50,743 nt of DNA from Pseudarthrobacter albicanus (GCF_018224015.1 NZ_JAGPOT010000059.1:1-50743), one strand, 5' to 3'; numbered from the stretch's first letter, positions 32,321 to 41,656 are shown. Numbers and translations are program-made. Notes: generated by a model not told the origin, from the sequence alone.

Positions 32321-35134
32321 ATGGCCGCCACTGCAATGAATCCCGGCACTGATCTCGCCTCCGAACTGCGGGCCGACGTCCGGCGGGTCTCCACCCTCCT
32401 CGGCGAATCCCTGGTCCGCCAGCACGGCCCGGAACTCCTGGACCTCGTGGAGCAGGTGCGCCTGCTGACCAAGGAATCGAAGGAGGCGGCCCGGGGCGGT
32501 GCCGACGCCACCGGTCCGTGGAGCTCGTACGACGTCGTCGCCCAGGTCCGCGAACTGCTCGGCTCCCTGCCCCTGGAGCAGGCCACCGATCTGGTCCGCG
32601 CCTTCGCGTTCTACTTCCACCTGGCCAACGCCGCCGAGCAGGTCCACCGGGTCCGCGGGCTGCGCACGCGCCCGGAAAAGGACGGCTGGCTCGCCAGGGC
32701 GGTCACGGACATCGCCGCGAAGGCCGGCACGTCCGTGCTGCAGGAAGTCGTGAACGAGCTGGACGTCCGGCCCATCTTCACCGCGCACCCCACCGAGGCC
32801 TCGCGCCGCTCCGTGCTGGACAAGGTCCGCCGGCTCTCCGACATCCTGGCCGAATCCACCGCGGAAGGCACCTCGGGGCGCCGTCGCCAGGACCGCCAGC
32901 TCGCCGAGGTGATCGACCAGATGTGGCAGACGGACGAGCTCCGCCAGGTCAGGCCCACCCCGGTGGACGAGGCCCGGAACGCCATCTACTACCTCACCGG
33001 AATCCTCACCGACGCGATGCCGGAGATGCTCTCGGACCTGTCAGAGCTGCTCGCCGAGCACGGAGTGACCCTCCCCGCCGGGAAGGCCCCGATCCGGTTC
33101 GGCTCCTGGATCGGCGGCGACCGGGACGGCAACCCGAACGTCACCCCGGCCGTCACGCACGAGGTCCTGCAGCTCCAGAACCAGCACGCCGTGCGGATCA
33201 GCATCGGCATGATCGACGGACTCATCTCCATCCTGTCCAACTCGACGGCGCTCGCCGCGGCGGACCAGGAGCTGCTGGACTCGATCGACGTCGACCTGGC
33301 GAACCTGCCGGGCCTGGACCCCAGGGTCCTTGAACTGAACGCGCAGGAGCCGTACCGGCTCAAGCTCACCTGCATCAAGGCCAAGCTGCTGAACACCAGA
33401 CGGCGCGTGGGGGCCGGATCCCCGCACGAGCCCGGCCGCGACTACGCCGCCACCGCGGAGCTCCTCGCCGAGCTGGGCCTGCTGGAGCGGTCCCTGCGGA
33501 ACCACCATGCGGCGCTGGCGGCCGACGGCGCCCTGGCCCGGGTCCGCCGCGCCGTCGCCTCCTTCGGTCTGCACCTGGCCACCCTGGACATCCGCGAGCA
33601 TGCGGACCACCACCATGACGCCGTCGGCCAGCTGATGGACCGCCTGGGCGGCCCCGGCGTCCGCTACGCGGAACTGAGCCGGGCCGAGCGCCTCGAGGTG
33701 CTCGGATCCGAGCTCGCCTCCCGCCGGCCGCTGTCCGGCCACCCGATCAAGCTCGACGGCGTCGCGGACGGCACGTACGACGTCTTCCGGGAGATCCGGC
33801 GCGCCCTGCGCACCTACGGCCCCGACGTGATCGAGACCTATATCGTGTCCATGACCCGCGGCGCGGACGACGTCCTGGCCGCTGCCGTGCTGGCCCGCGA
33901 GGCCGGCCTGGTGAACCTCTTCGGCGAGGGGCCCTACGCCAGGATCGGCTTCGCGCCGCTGCTGGAGACGGTGGAGGAACTGCGCGCCTCGGCCGAAATC
34001 GTGGACCGGCTGCTCTCCGACCCGTCCTACCGCGAGCTGGTCCGGCTGCGCGGCGACGTGCAGGAGATCATGCTGGGCTACTCGGACTCCAATAAGGAAT
34101 CCGGGGTGATGACAAGCCAGTGGGAAATCTACAAGACCCAGCGCAAGCTGCGGGATGTGGCGGCGAAGCACGGCGTCCGGGTGCGGCTCTTCCACGGCCG
34201 CGGCGGCTCCGTGGGCCGTGGCGGCGGACCGACCTACGACGCGATCATGGCCCAGCCGAACGGCGTGCTGGAAGGTGAAATCAAGTTCACCGAGCAGGGC
34301 GAGGTCATCTCGGACAAGTATTCGCTGCCCGAACTGGCCCGGGAGAACCTGGAACTCTCGCTCGCGGCGGTCATGCAGGGTTCCGCGCTGCACCGTACAC
34401 CGCGTACCTCCGAAGACCAGCGGGTGCGTTACGGTGACGTCATGGAGACCGTCTCCGATGCGGCGTTCGCCCGCTACCGGACGCTGATCGACCATCCGGA
34501 CCTGCCCGCCTACTTCATGGCGTCGACCCCGGTGGAGCAGCTCGGCTCGCTGAACATCGGCTCGCGGCCGTCCAAGCGGCCGGATTCCGGCTCCGGGCTC
34601 GACGGCCTGCGCGCCATCCCGTGGGTGTTCGGCTGGACCCAGTCGCGGCAGATCGTCCCGGGCTGGTTCGGCGTCGGCTCCGGACTCAAGGCAGCGCGCG
34701 AGGCAGGCCACTCGGCCCAGCTGGTGGAGATGATGGACGGCTGGCACTTCTTCCGCTCGGTGCTCTCCAATGTGGAGATGACCCTGGCGAAGACGGACAT
34801 GGACGTTGCCGGCTACTACGTCTCCACCCTGGTCCCGGAGGAGCTGCACCATCTGTTCGGCACCATCCGGGCCGAATACGAGCTCACCGTCGCCGAGATC
34901 CAGAACCTCACCGGCGAGCACGTCATCCTCGATGCCCAGCCCACCCTGAAGCGCTCGCTGGAGATCCGGGACCAGTACCTGGACCCGATCAGCTACCTGC
35001 AGGTGGAGCTGCTGCGCCGCATCCGGGCCGAAGCCGCCGCGGGCATCTCCGGCGCGGAGATCGACGAACGCCTCCAGCGCGCCATGCTCATCACCGTCAA
35101 CGGGGTCGCCGCCGGCCTGCGCAACACGGGCTGA
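32321..35134 (+). CDS. ppc: phosphoenolpyruvate carboxylase
   Basis: Anaplerotic enzyme forming oxaloacetate from PEP and bicarbonate. The 937-residue protein carries the catalytic signatures [20 protein letters not shown] and [16 protein letters not shown], the second signature [20 protein letters not shown], then [16 protein letters not shown], and ends NTG as expected. The ATG at 32321 was chosen for the family N-terminus; an upstream in-frame ATG at 32282 adds 13 unlike residues. Together with isocitrate lyase and pyruvate:quinone oxidoreductase it marks the PEP-pyruvate-acetate node. Confidence 0.96.
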   Translation: MAATAMNPGTDLASELRADVRRVSTLLGESLVRQHGPELLDLVEQVRLLTKESKEAARGGADATGPWSSYDVVAQVRELLGSLPLEQATDLVRAFAFYFHLANAAEQVHRVRGLRTRPEKDGWLARAVTDIAAKAGTSVLQEVVNELDVRPIFTAHPTEASRRSVLDKVRRLSDILAESTAEGTSGRRRQDRQLAEVIDQMWQTDELRQVRPTPVDEARNAIYYLTGILTDAMPEMLSDLSELLAEHGVTLPAGKAPIRFGSWIGGDRDGNPNVTPAVTHEVLQLQNQHAVRISIGMIDGLISILSNSTALAAADQELLDSIDVDLANLPGLDPRVLELNAQEPYRLKLTCIKAKLLNTRRRVGAGSPHEPGRDYAATAELLAELGLLERSLRNHHAALAADGALARVRRAVASFGLHLATLDIREHADHHHDAVGQLMDRLGGPGVRYAELSRAERLEVLGSELASRRPLSGHPIKLDGVADGTYDVFREIRRALRTYGPDVIETYIVSMTRGADDVLAAAVLAREAGLVNLFGEGPYARIGFAPLLETVEELRASAEIVDRLLSDPSYRELVRLRGDVQEIMLGYSDSNKESGVMTSQWEIYKTQRKLRDVAAKHGVRVRLFHGRGGSVGRGGGPTYDAIMAQPNGVLEGEIKFTEQGEVISDKYSLPELARENLELSLAAVMQGSALHRTPRTSEDQRVRYGDVMETVSDAAFARYRTLIDHPDLPAYFMASTPVEQLGSLNIGSRPSKRPDSGSGLDGLRAIPWVFGWTQSRQIVPGWFGVGSGLKAAREAGHSAQLVEMMDGWHFFRSVLSNVEMTLAKTDMDVAGYYVSTLVPEELHHLFGTIRAEYELTVAEIQNLTGEHVILDAQPTLKRSLEIRDQYLDPISYLQVELLRRIRAEAAAGISGAEIDERLQRAMLITVNGVAAGLRNTG

Positions 35135-35167
35135 TATGTGTTGAGTTAGTCCTTCCCGCACCCCTCC

Positions 35168-35292
35168 GACGCTCCCTCAGGTTCCGCGGGTTTCTGCCCG
35201 GCGCTCCCTCACGTCATGTGCGGGAGCGTCGCGGGTTGGCTTGCGAAATGTGCGGGAGCGTCGCCGGTTTGGCTGCAGGATGTGAGGGAGGG
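35168..35292. repeat. second block of the GCTCCCTCAC dispersed repeat
   Basis: Forward cores GACGCTCCCTCA (35168-35179) and GGCGCTCCCTCAC (35200-35212) face inverted cores GCGGGAGCGTCGC (35220-35232) and GCGGGAGCGTCGCC (35252-35265), with a further TGAGGGAG at 35283. The arms can form large hairpins downstream of ppc. The core matches the block at 2176-2366. The gap 35135-35318 holds nothing else. Confidence 0.8.
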
Positions 35293-35318
35293 TGTGCCGG
35301 CGCGGCTAGGGTTGGTCC

Positions 35319-35624
35319 ATGCCGTCGTTCCAGACCAGACTGAAGATCACCGGGCTCAAGCCGGGCAACCCTCCGGAGGCCGTGATGGCCGCTGCTGTGG
35401 AGGCGCTTGAAACGCGCCACCACGTGGAATCAAACCAGCTGGAGCTGGCCGGCGGGGTTCCCCAGCTGAACCTGCGCTTCCTGGTCGAGCCCACCTCGTA
35501 CAGCGGCGAGAACAGCCAGGCGCGGGAAGCGGCAGCGATGGTGCGCGACGCCGTCGAACGCGTTGCGGTGACCGGAAACCTCACCGTCCTCCGCCGCAGC
35601 CGCGGCCGCTGGACGCCCGTCTGA
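35319..35624 (+). CDS. small conserved hypothetical protein
   Basis: A 101-residue basic cytoplasmic protein (KITGLKPGNPPEAVMAAAVE, LRRSRGRWTPV). No cysteine, membrane helix or known motif. Composition and codon use fit the neighbourhood, and it ends one base short of the convergent DedA stop. I do not recognise the family; it looks like a small actinobacterial conserved protein. Confidence 0.6.
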   Translation: MPSFQTRLKITGLKPGNPPEAVMAAAVEALETRHHVESNQLELAGGVPQLNLRFLVEPTSYSGENSQAREAAAMVRDAVERVAVTGNLTVLRRSRGRWTPV

Positions 35625-35625
35625 C

Positions 35626-36273
35626 TCAGAAGTCCAGTTCCTCATCGGGGTCACCGGCGAGATCACCGGCGGGTTCAACGACGGGGGAGCGGCCGCCCCG
35701 GCGGCGCGTCACGATCACGCCCACGACGGCGCCGATCACCAGGCCGACGCCGACGCCGATCAGCGAGCTCGCCCAGAACGGCAGCCCCGTGGCGGAGCCG
35801 GTGAAATAGCCCAGGGCGACGGACCAGACCGCCCAGAGGGTTCCCCCGAGGGCGGCGCAGAGGCTGAAGCCGCGGGTGGAGACATTGGCGATGCCTGCGG
35901 CTGCCGTGGTCGCGAGCCGTCCCCCGGGGATGAAGCGGACCCCGATGATCGCCCCGTAGGTCGAGGACCGGCCGGCCCGCGCGATGGCCCGGTGGACCGC
36001 GGCGTGGAACACCCGGCCCCATTTCCAGCGGTCGAGCACATGGCTCAGGCGCCGCTTGAAGAGCTGGAAGACCAGGAGATCGCCGAGCCAGGACGCCAGC
36101 GCGGCGAGCGCCACCACCAGGAACGCGTTGGCACGACCCTCCGCGGACAGCGCGCCGCCGGTGATGACCAGCATCTCGGAGGGGATCGGCGGGAAAATAG
36201 CGTCGCCGAGGACTGCCGGCATGATCCAGAAGTAGATCGCCACGCCCCAGCTGTCCGCGTTGCCCAAGTCCAT
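35626..36273 (-). CDS. DedA-family membrane protein
   Basis: A 215-residue DedA/VTT protein, part of a family of membrane proteins linked to lipid (undecaprenyl phosphate or phospholipid) flipping. It shows GDAIFPPIPSEMLVITGGAL near the N-terminus and the family glycine-rich motif GVRFIPGGRLATTAAAGI (usually F/YGRFIPGVRT). Four or five hydrophobic segments are present. The ATG at 36273 is preferred; a GTG at 36291 is possible. The C-terminal tail is acidic. Confidence 0.82.
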   Translation of the reverse strand: MDLGNADSWGVAIYFWIMPAVLGDAIFPPIPSEMLVITGGALSAEGRANAFLVVALAALASWLGDLLVFQLFKRRLSHVLDRWKWGRVFHAAVHRAIARAGRSSTYGAIIGVRFIPGGRLATTAAAGIANVSTRGFSLCAALGGTLWAVWSVALGYFTGSATGLPFWASSLIGVGVGLVIGAVVGVIVTRRRGGRSPVVEPAGDLAGDPDEELDF

Positions 36274-36328
36274 GCGCACAAGGTACCGCACTTCGGGCTG
36301 TTCCCTGCCGCCGGCGGTCCATGACGGG

Positions 36329-37270
36329 CTAGCGTGCCTCGCTGAGCTCCAGCCGGCTGCGGTACTCCACCGGGCTGCCGGTGATGGGATCGACGAAACG
36401 GATTCCGCGGGCCAGCAGCTGCAGCGGCCTGGAATAGTCGTCCGGGGCCTTGTCCAGCAGTTCGGGATAGAACGCGTCGTTGACGATCCCCAGACCCAGC
36501 GACGCCATGTGCACGCGGAGCTGGTGGGTCTTGCCCGAGTGCGGTTCCAGCCGGTACAGCGCGCGGGGGGTGTCGGAGCCGCGGGCGCCGCCGTCGAGCT
36601 TTTCCAGCAGCTCGATGCGGGTCTCCGTGTTGGGCTCGCCGTCGACCACCTCGGCGAGGAGGTAGCTGCGGGACTTGGTCATGCGGTTGCGCACCACCAC
36701 GGGAAAGTCGACGGCGGGATGGCCGGGTGCGGGCCGGGCCGCGGCCACGCACTCGTATTCCTTCCGGACCTGGCGCTTCTCGAAGAGCACCTGGTACCTG
36801 CCGCGGGTCCCGGGATTGGTGGAGAGCAGCAGGATTCCGGCGGTCATGCGGTCCAGCCGGTGCATCGGGATCAGGTCCGGCAGATCCAGCTGGTTCCGGA
36901 GCCGGACCAGGGCGGATTCCTGGATGTACGTGCCGCCTGGAGTGGTGGGCAGGAAGTGCGGCTTGTCGACGACGAGGAGGTGCTCGTCCTGGTGCAGGAT
37001 GTCCAGTTCCACCGGGATCCGGGTCTCGGGCGGCAGGGTGCGGTAGTACCAGATGAAGGTGTGGTCCTGCAGCGGGGTCGCGCCGTCCAGCGGCAGGCCG
37101 GCCTCGCCGACGATCTCCCCGGCGTCGAACCGGTCCTCGATGCCCTGGGGATCGATGTGGCCCCAGCGGTGCATCATGTAGTCCAGTGCCGTTCCCCACG
37201 GACCCTCCGCCGGGAGGCGCAGGCGGGTCGCGTTCACGCCGTCGCGCACGGGGAGGGGGGATTGCATCAC
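36329..37270 (-). CDS. RluA-family pseudouridine synthase
   Basis: RNA pseudouridine synthase of 313 residues. The catalytic Asp is in MHRLDRMTAGILLLS, followed by RKEYECVA and the Lys-containing PHSGKTHQLRVHMASLG. No S4 domain precedes it; the N-terminal 90 residues are a divergent extension. Target RNA position is not predictable. Divergent from the ArsR operon. Confidence 0.9.
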   Translation of the reverse strand: MMQSPLPVRDGVNATRLRLPAEGPWGTALDYMMHRWGHIDPQGIEDRFDAGEIVGEAGLPLDGATPLQDHTFIWYYRTLPPETRIPVELDILHQDEHLLVVDKPHFLPTTPGGTYIQESALVRLRNQLDLPDLIPMHRLDRMTAGILLLSTNPGTRGRYQVLFEKRQVRKEYECVAAARPAPGHPAVDFPVVVRNRMTKSRSYLLAEVVDGEPNTETRIELLEKLDGGARGSDTPRALYRLEPHSGKTHQLRVHMASLGLGIVNDAFYPELLDKAPDDYSRPLQLLARGIRFVDPITGSPVEYRSRLELSEAR

Positions 37271-37400
37271 GGGTCCATTCTACTTTGCCGGGTCCGGCCG
37301 CGAGATCGCCGGTCACCTGCCGGATCGCCGTAAGCTCCCGGCGGCGCGGAACGGTTCCGGCGAACTGGACAAACCGTGGCCACCGACAATAAAAAAGTTC

Positions 37401-37430
37401 TTGACAACTAAAACTGTCGGTTGGCACACT
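37401..37430 (+). promoter_or_regulatory. promoter of the ArsR/SRPBCC operon, probably leaderless
   Basis: A perfect -35 TTGACA lies at 37401-37406. CACACT (37425-37430, 18-base spacer) is the best -10, with three of six consensus bases. Transcription would then start at or next to the A of the ATG at 37437. No ribosome site precedes the ATG, which supports a leaderless mRNA. GACA/TGTC half-sites around the spacer could bind the ArsR protein. Confidence 0.55.
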
Positions 37431-37436
37431 TGAACC

Positions 37437-38120
37437 ATGTTGGACATCGAAGTGATCGAGGATCCGGCCGCGGCGGAGGCCTCGCTGGACCCCATCCGGA
37501 CCCGCATCCTGCGCGAGCTCGTCGAGCCCGGCTCGGCCACGCAGCTCGCCGCCAGGCTTGGGCTGCCGCGGCAGAAGGTGAACTACCACCTCAAGGCCCT
37601 CGAACGGCACGGGCTGGTGGGGCTCGTGGAGGAACGCCGGAAGGGCAACGTCACCGAACGCATCCTGCGGGCGACGGCGGCCTCCTACCTGATCTCACCG
37701 GCGGCGCTGGCCGCCGTGGCCCCGGATCCGCACCGGTTCTCGGACCGGTTCTCAGCGTTCTGGCTGCTGGCGCTCGCCGGCCGGATGGTCCAGGAGATGG
37801 GCCAGTTGATCGCCGGCGCCGCGGCGGCGAGGCAGAAACTCGCCACCTTCGCGATCGACGGCGAGATCACCTTCCGGTCCGCCGCCGACCGGGGCGCCTT
37901 CGCCGAGGAGCTCGGCGTAGCGGTGGCCCGGCTCGTGGACAAGTACCACGACGGCGGGACCGGGGGGCCGGCCGGCGCGGCGGGTACCGGCGCCGTCGCC
38001 AGTGCGGCTGGCACCACCACCGGCACTGCGGCGGGGCGCAAGCACCGGCTCGTCGTCGCCCTTCATCCGACACTCAAGCCAACCAAAACACCACCAACAA
38101 AGGAGCAGGACAATGACTGA
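37437..38120 (+). CDS. ArsR-type helix-turn-helix regulator
   Basis: A 227-residue regulator. The winged helix is at residues 15-80 (DPIRTRILRELVEPGSATQL, QKVNYHLKALERHGLVGL). No metal-binding cysteines are present, so it is not a classical metal sensor. The C-terminal half is helical and ends in a Gly/Ala/Thr-rich low-complexity stretch. It overlaps the SRPBCC gene by eight bases; ArsR/SRPBCC pairs are common in actinobacteria and the SRPBCC partner may bind the effector. Confidence 0.85.
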   Translation: MLDIEVIEDPAAAEASLDPIRTRILRELVEPGSATQLAARLGLPRQKVNYHLKALERHGLVGLVEERRKGNVTERILRATAASYLISPAALAAVAPDPHRFSDRFSAFWLLALAGRMVQEMGQLIAGAAAARQKLATFAIDGEITFRSAADRGAFAEELGVAVARLVDKYHDGGTGGPAGAAGTGAVASAAGTTTGTAAGRKHRLVVALHPTLKPTKTPPTKEQDND

Positions 38121-38805
38121 CAAGCGGAATTTCGAGATCGTCTACGACGCCGAGCTGCCCGGCACCCCGGAACGGGTCTGGGAGGCGGTCACCCAGGACA
38201 CCCCGGCCTGGATGTTCCCCACGGACCAGTGGCCGGCGGTCAGGACGGTGGAGGAATACCCCGCCCATCTGGTGTCCCGGATGGAGGGCCCGGACGGCTG
38301 GTTCAACCAGCTCGAGCATGTACTCGAACCGCTCGACGGCGGCCGCGCCCGGCTGCACTACGTCCACAGCGGCATCTTCGCGGACAACTGGGACGAGCAG
38401 TACGACGGCGCCAGCAAGCACACCGCCTTCTACCTGCACACCCTGGGCCAGTACCTGAAGTACTTCGACGGCAGGCCTGTGGTATTCACGGACGTCCAGG
38501 CGCCGGCCGCGTCACAGACCCCGGACGGCTTCGACCGGCTCAAGACTGCCCTGGGCGTCACGGATGCGGCGGCGGGCAGCGCCGTGGAGTTGGAGCTCGA
38601 CGGCGTGGCGACGCTCTCCGGGGAAGTGGACTTCTCCAACGGGAACTTCCTGGGCCTGCGGACGGCCGACACCCTGTACCGGTTCTTCGGCAGGAACGCC
38701 TTCGGGGCGCCGGTGGGCATGACCGTCCACGACTTCAGTGGCCGCGGGGACTCCGAGGCCACGGCGAAGGCCTGGGGTGGGTTCCTCGGAAAGGTCTACG
38801 CCTAG
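38113..38805 (+). CDS. SRPBCC domain protein
   Basis: A 230-residue protein of the START/AHSA1-like fold: FEIVYDAELPGTPERVWEAV, MFPTDQWPAV, YVHSGIFADNWDEQYDGASK and HTAFYLHTLGQYLKYFDGRP. The ATG at 38113 follows AGGAG at ideal spacing and overlaps the ArsR stop. The C-terminal third is an additional region of unknown role. Ligand unknown. Confidence 0.85.
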   Translation: MTDKRNFEIVYDAELPGTPERVWEAVTQDTPAWMFPTDQWPAVRTVEEYPAHLVSRMEGPDGWFNQLEHVLEPLDGGRARLHYVHSGIFADNWDEQYDGASKHTAFYLHTLGQYLKYFDGRPVVFTDVQAPAASQTPDGFDRLKTALGVTDAAAGSAVELELDGVATLSGEVDFSNGNFLGLRTADTLYRFFGRNAFGAPVGMTVHDFSGRGDSEATAKAWGGFLGKVYA

Positions 38806-38850
38806 TCTGGCGGCGCGGTTCGCCTGCCGACACGGTTTCTGGCTGGCGGT

Positions 38851-38908
38851 GCGCAAATACCTGGCGAGGCGCGGATTCCGGATTCCGTGCGCGTCAGGTA
38901 TTTTGCGC
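38851..38908. repeat. dispersed palindrome, GCGCAAATACCTG family, copy 1
   Basis: GCGCAAATACCTG (38851-38863) and CAGGTATTTTGCGC (38895-38908) form a near-perfect inverted repeat with a GC-rich loop, between convergent genes. A second copy lies at 42371-42432. It may act as a bidirectional terminator. Confidence 0.75.
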
Positions 38909-38953
38909 GTCACAGGGAATTCTGCGCGTCGGGCGATGGCGGCAGCGGGCGTG

Positions 38954-39529
38954 TCAGGCAGCCCAACCGCGGGCCATGGCGTCCAGGGCCGAAGAGTAAA
39001 CGGACTTCCAGTTGGTTTCGGGCGAGCCAAGCTGCGCCAGTTCCAGGCTCACGAGCCCGTGCACCTGGCCCCAGATGGCCGTGGCCACGATGTCCACGCT
39101 GGCCTGCCGCATGGCGCCGGCGGTCTGGGCGGAAGCCACGGCCTCGATCAACGGGGTCATGGCTGCTGCTGCCGTGTCAGGGCTGGGACCGCAGTCCACA
39201 TACGCGGCCAGGGCACCGCCGAACATCAGCCGATACAGGGCCTGGTGCTCCGTTGCCCAGGCTCTGTAGGCCAGGCCCAGTGCGTGCAGCCCGCCGGCCG
39301 CCGCGGCCAGTTGGGATTCGTGGAACGAGCGAAACCCGTCATCTACCACCGCGGTAAGCAGCTGCGACTTTCCCCCAAAGAGCGAGTAGACGGCCGTGGT
39401 CGAAGTCTGCGCAGCGGCTGCGACATCCCTCAGGGTGACCCGCGCCGGGCCTTCACGGTCAACGAGCTCGGCGGTTACGGCCAGTAGTTCCTGCCTCAGT
39501 GACTCGTTATGCACGATAGGTCTTGCCAT
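38954..39529 (-). CDS. TetR-family transcriptional regulator
   Basis: A 191-residue repressor. The HTH is in ELLAVTAELVDREGPARVTL then RDVAAAAQTSTTAVYSLFGG. The ligand-binding region is helical and alanine-rich (LGLAYRAWATEHQALYRLMF). The start at 39529 (MARPIVHNES) fits family length. It is divergent from the DUF4188 gene, with operator-like repeats between them, so it probably controls that gene and itself. Confidence 0.88.
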   Translation of the reverse strand: MARPIVHNESLRQELLAVTAELVDREGPARVTLRDVAAAAQTSTTAVYSLFGGKSQLLTAVVDDGFRSFHESQLAAAAGGLHALGLAYRAWATEHQALYRLMFGGALAAYVDCGPSPDTAAAAMTPLIEAVASAQTAGAMRQASVDIVATAIWGQVHGLVSLELAQLGSPETNWKSVYSSALDAMARGWAA

Positions 39530-39537
39530 GTGGTCCA

Positions 39538-39574
39538 TTGTTTCATAACCTTGTTTCATAACGATGTTACAAAA
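39538..39574. promoter_or_regulatory. candidate TetR operator region
   Basis: The 12-base word TTGTTTCATAAC is repeated exactly at 39538-39549 and 39551-39562. The second copy forms part of an imperfect palindrome, TTTCATAAC-GAT-GTTACAAAA, with seven of nine matching pairs. It sits between the two divergent start codons. Confidence 0.65.
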
Positions 39575-39592
39575 TCCATCCAAGGAGCCGTC

Positions 39593-40099
39593 ATGGCGCA
39601 GGAGATCTTCCCGGGACGCTTTACCGCCGATCCGGAGCGGGAATCGTTGACAGTATTTCTGATCGGCATGCGCGCCAACCGGTGGTGGAAGGTAGGGGCC
39701 GTCGCCGGCGTGGCCGCGGCGATGCCCAGGATGCTCCGGCACCTTGCCAGCACCCCGACGTCGGGGATGCTGGGATTCGAGCAATGGTTCGGGCGCACCA
39801 CGGTCCTGCTCAGCTATTGGGAGAGCCCCGAGCATCTCCGAAAATTCGCTGCCGACAGGGACTCTCCCCACCTGGAGCCCTGGCGGCGTTTCATGAAGGA
39901 CCTATCAGGACGCGGGGACGTGGGCGTTTGGCATGAGACGTACCAGGTGCCGGCCAGGGGGATTGAGGCCGTGTACAACGGCATGCCGCTCTTTGGCCTG
40001 GCCAAGGCCACGACAAACGTACCCATCGGTCCCGGGAGCCATACGGCGAAACAGCGCATGGGACGCCCGGCCGGCGGCGCCACTGCCGCGGCAGGTTAG
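39593..40099 (+). CDS. DUF4188 domain protein
   Basis: A 168-residue protein of the DUF4188 family, which resembles dimeric ferredoxin-like monooxygenases and dehydratases: MAQEIFPGRFTADPERESLT, VFLIGMRANRWWKVGAVAGV, GMLGFEQWFGRTTVLLSYWE and VGVWHETYQVPARGIEAVYN. An AAGGAG ribosome site precedes the ATG at 39593. It is probably a detoxification or aldoxime-type enzyme under TetR control; substrate unknown. Confidence 0.82.
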   Translation: MAQEIFPGRFTADPERESLTVFLIGMRANRWWKVGAVAGVAAAMPRMLRHLASTPTSGMLGFEQWFGRTTVLLSYWESPEHLRKFAADRDSPHLEPWRRFMKDLSGRGDVGVWHETYQVPARGIEAVYNGMPLFGLAKATTNVPIGPGSHTAKQRMGRPAGGATAAAG

Positions 40100-40117
40100 C
40101 TGTACCCCAAGTAGCCC

Positions 40118-40159
40118 GCAGTTGTTGTCGTTTTGGGCGCTTAAAACGGCAACAACTGC
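40118..40159. terminator. palindrome between convergent genes (GTTGTTGTCGTTTT family)
   Basis: GCAGTTGTTGTCGTTTT (40118-40134) and AAAACGGCAACAACTGC (40143-40159) pair over 17 bases with one G-T, around an 8-base loop. It lies between the DUF4188 and MocR genes and probably stops both transcripts. Distinct in sequence from the other palindromes here. Confidence 0.75.
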
Positions 40160-40192
40160 GAGCCAGTTGGGCCCCGCAATCGAAACCGGGCA

Positions 40193-41656
40193 TCAGGCGA
40201 TCGCGGCGGTTGGCGAGTCCTTCAGCGTCCGGCGCAGCTGCGGGGCGGCATCCAGCCGGTCCTGGGCTGCGCGCAGGGCCAGTACGGCAGTTTCCAGCTG
40301 TTTCGGGGGCAGCGTGTAGGGCACGCGCAGGTAGTGTTCGAACGCTCCGCCCACTCCGAAGCGTGGTCCGGCCGCGAGCCTCACACCGAAGTCCGGTGCG
40401 ATCACCGTCAGGGCGGTGCTGGCCGGAGCCGGCAACCGGCACCACACCGTCAGCCCGCCGCCGGGATGTTCCGTCTGCCACTGCGGCAGATGGCGGCCCA
40501 GCAGGCCCAACAGCGCAGAGCGGTTCTCCCGAAGCATGGCGAGCCTCGCCGGGAGCGGGTCCGTCAGGGCATCGACGAGGTGGGCGGCGGCCAGCTGCTC
40601 GACGACGGGGCCGCCCAGATCCATGGTGGTGCGGGCCGCCGCGAAACGCCTGATCAGGCTTTCCCCCGCACGGATCCAGCCCGTCCGCAGACCTGCCCAG
40701 TGGGACTTGCTCAGTGACCCGATGGAGACCACCGCGGAACTGAACGATGCCAGCGGTGCTGCCGTCCCGCCGTCGAGGTTCAGCTCCCGCAAGGTCTCAT
40801 CCGCCACGAGAACAGTTCCGGAGGATGCCGCGGCGCGGACCAGACGGCGGCGCTGGGCGTCGGGCATCAGCCGGCCGGTGGGGTTGTGGAAGTCCGGCAC
40901 CACATAGGCCATCTTGGGGCGGTGCTGCATCAGGGCGGCCTCGACGGCGTCCAGATCCCATCCCGTGGCGGGTGCCGGCGGCAGTGCCACGGGAACCGGC
41001 CGGCAGCCCGCGGACCGGATGGCATCGAGCGCATTCGGGTAGGTGGGGTGGTCCACGAGCACCTTGTCCTGGCGCCCGGCGAGTGTGCGCAGGACGATAT
41101 TCAGCGCGTGCTGGGCTCCGGACGTCACCAGGATCTGCGCCGGCGTGGTGGGCACGCCGGCCGATGTGTACCGTGCGGCAATCGCCTCGCGGAGGGCGGG
41201 GACGCCGAGGGGATCGTAGCCAAAACCGGGCAGCAGTGCGGGGAGTTCGGTCAGGGCGGCGGCGAACGCGCGGTGCACCACTTCGCCGCTGGCCGGCAGC
41301 GAGGCGTAGGCAAGGTCGATGACGCCGGCCGGGGCGGCGAGGCCGGGGGCGCCCGCCGCGATGGCGCTGTTCCCGAAGACATGCCCGGGCAGGCAGGTGC
41401 GGCCGCGGCTGCCCTGGCCGCTGCTGAGGAAACCCTGCTCGCGCAGGCCGGCGTAGGCTGCGGTGACCGTGGTGCGGCTGACCCCCAGGGTTTCGGACAG
41501 TGCCCGTTCGCTCGGCAGTGCGGTGTCCAGCGGGACGCGGCCGTCCAGGACCAGGAGGCGCACGACGTCGGCGAGCTCGCGGTAGGCGGGGGCGGCACCG
41601 GGGTTCCACCCGCCCAGCAGGCGGGCAAGGGAACTGGGGTTCAGCGAGCCGGACAT
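40193..41656 (-). CDS. MocR/PdxR-type regulator (GntR HTH + aminotransferase fold)
   Basis: A 487-residue MocR-class regulator. The N-terminal GntR winged helix is at residues 24-90 (YRELADVVRLLVLDGRVPLD, LPSERALSETLGVSRTTVTA). A fold-type I aminotransferase domain follows, with the PLP Lys in SIGSLSKSHWAGLRTGWI and PDFHNPTGRLMP. It is divergent from a YczE-type membrane protein gene. MocR proteins linked to YczE genes are a known subgroup, and repeated half-sites in the gap support direct control of that gene. Confidence 0.9.
   Translation of the reverse strand: MSGSLNPSSLARLLGGWNPGAAPAYRELADVVRLLVLDGRVPLDTALPSERALSETLGVSRTTVTAAYAGLREQGFLSSGQGSRGRTCLPGHVFGNSAIAAGAPGLAAPAGVIDLAYASLPASGEVVHRAFAAALTELPALLPGFGYDPLGVPALREAIAARYTSAGVPTTPAQILVTSGAQHALNIVLRTLAGRQDKVLVDHPTYPNALDAIRSAGCRPVPVALPPAPATGWDLDAVEAALMQHRPKMAYVVPDFHNPTGRLMPDAQRRRLVRAAASSGTVLVADETLRELNLDGGTAAPLASFSSAVVSIGSLSKSHWAGLRTGWIRAGESLIRRFAAARTTMDLGGPVVEQLAAAHLVDALTDPLPARLAMLRENRSALLGLLGRHLPQWQTEHPGGGLTVWCRLPAPASTALTVIAPDFGVRLAAGPRFGVGGAFEHYLRVPYTLPPKQLETAVLALRAAQDRLDAAPQLRRTLKDSPTAAIA

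Noticed and set aside
33041..35161. Reverse-strand reading frame of about 700 codons opposite ppc
   Set aside because: Shadow of the ppc coding sequence; no domain, and its length follows from GC-rich third positions.
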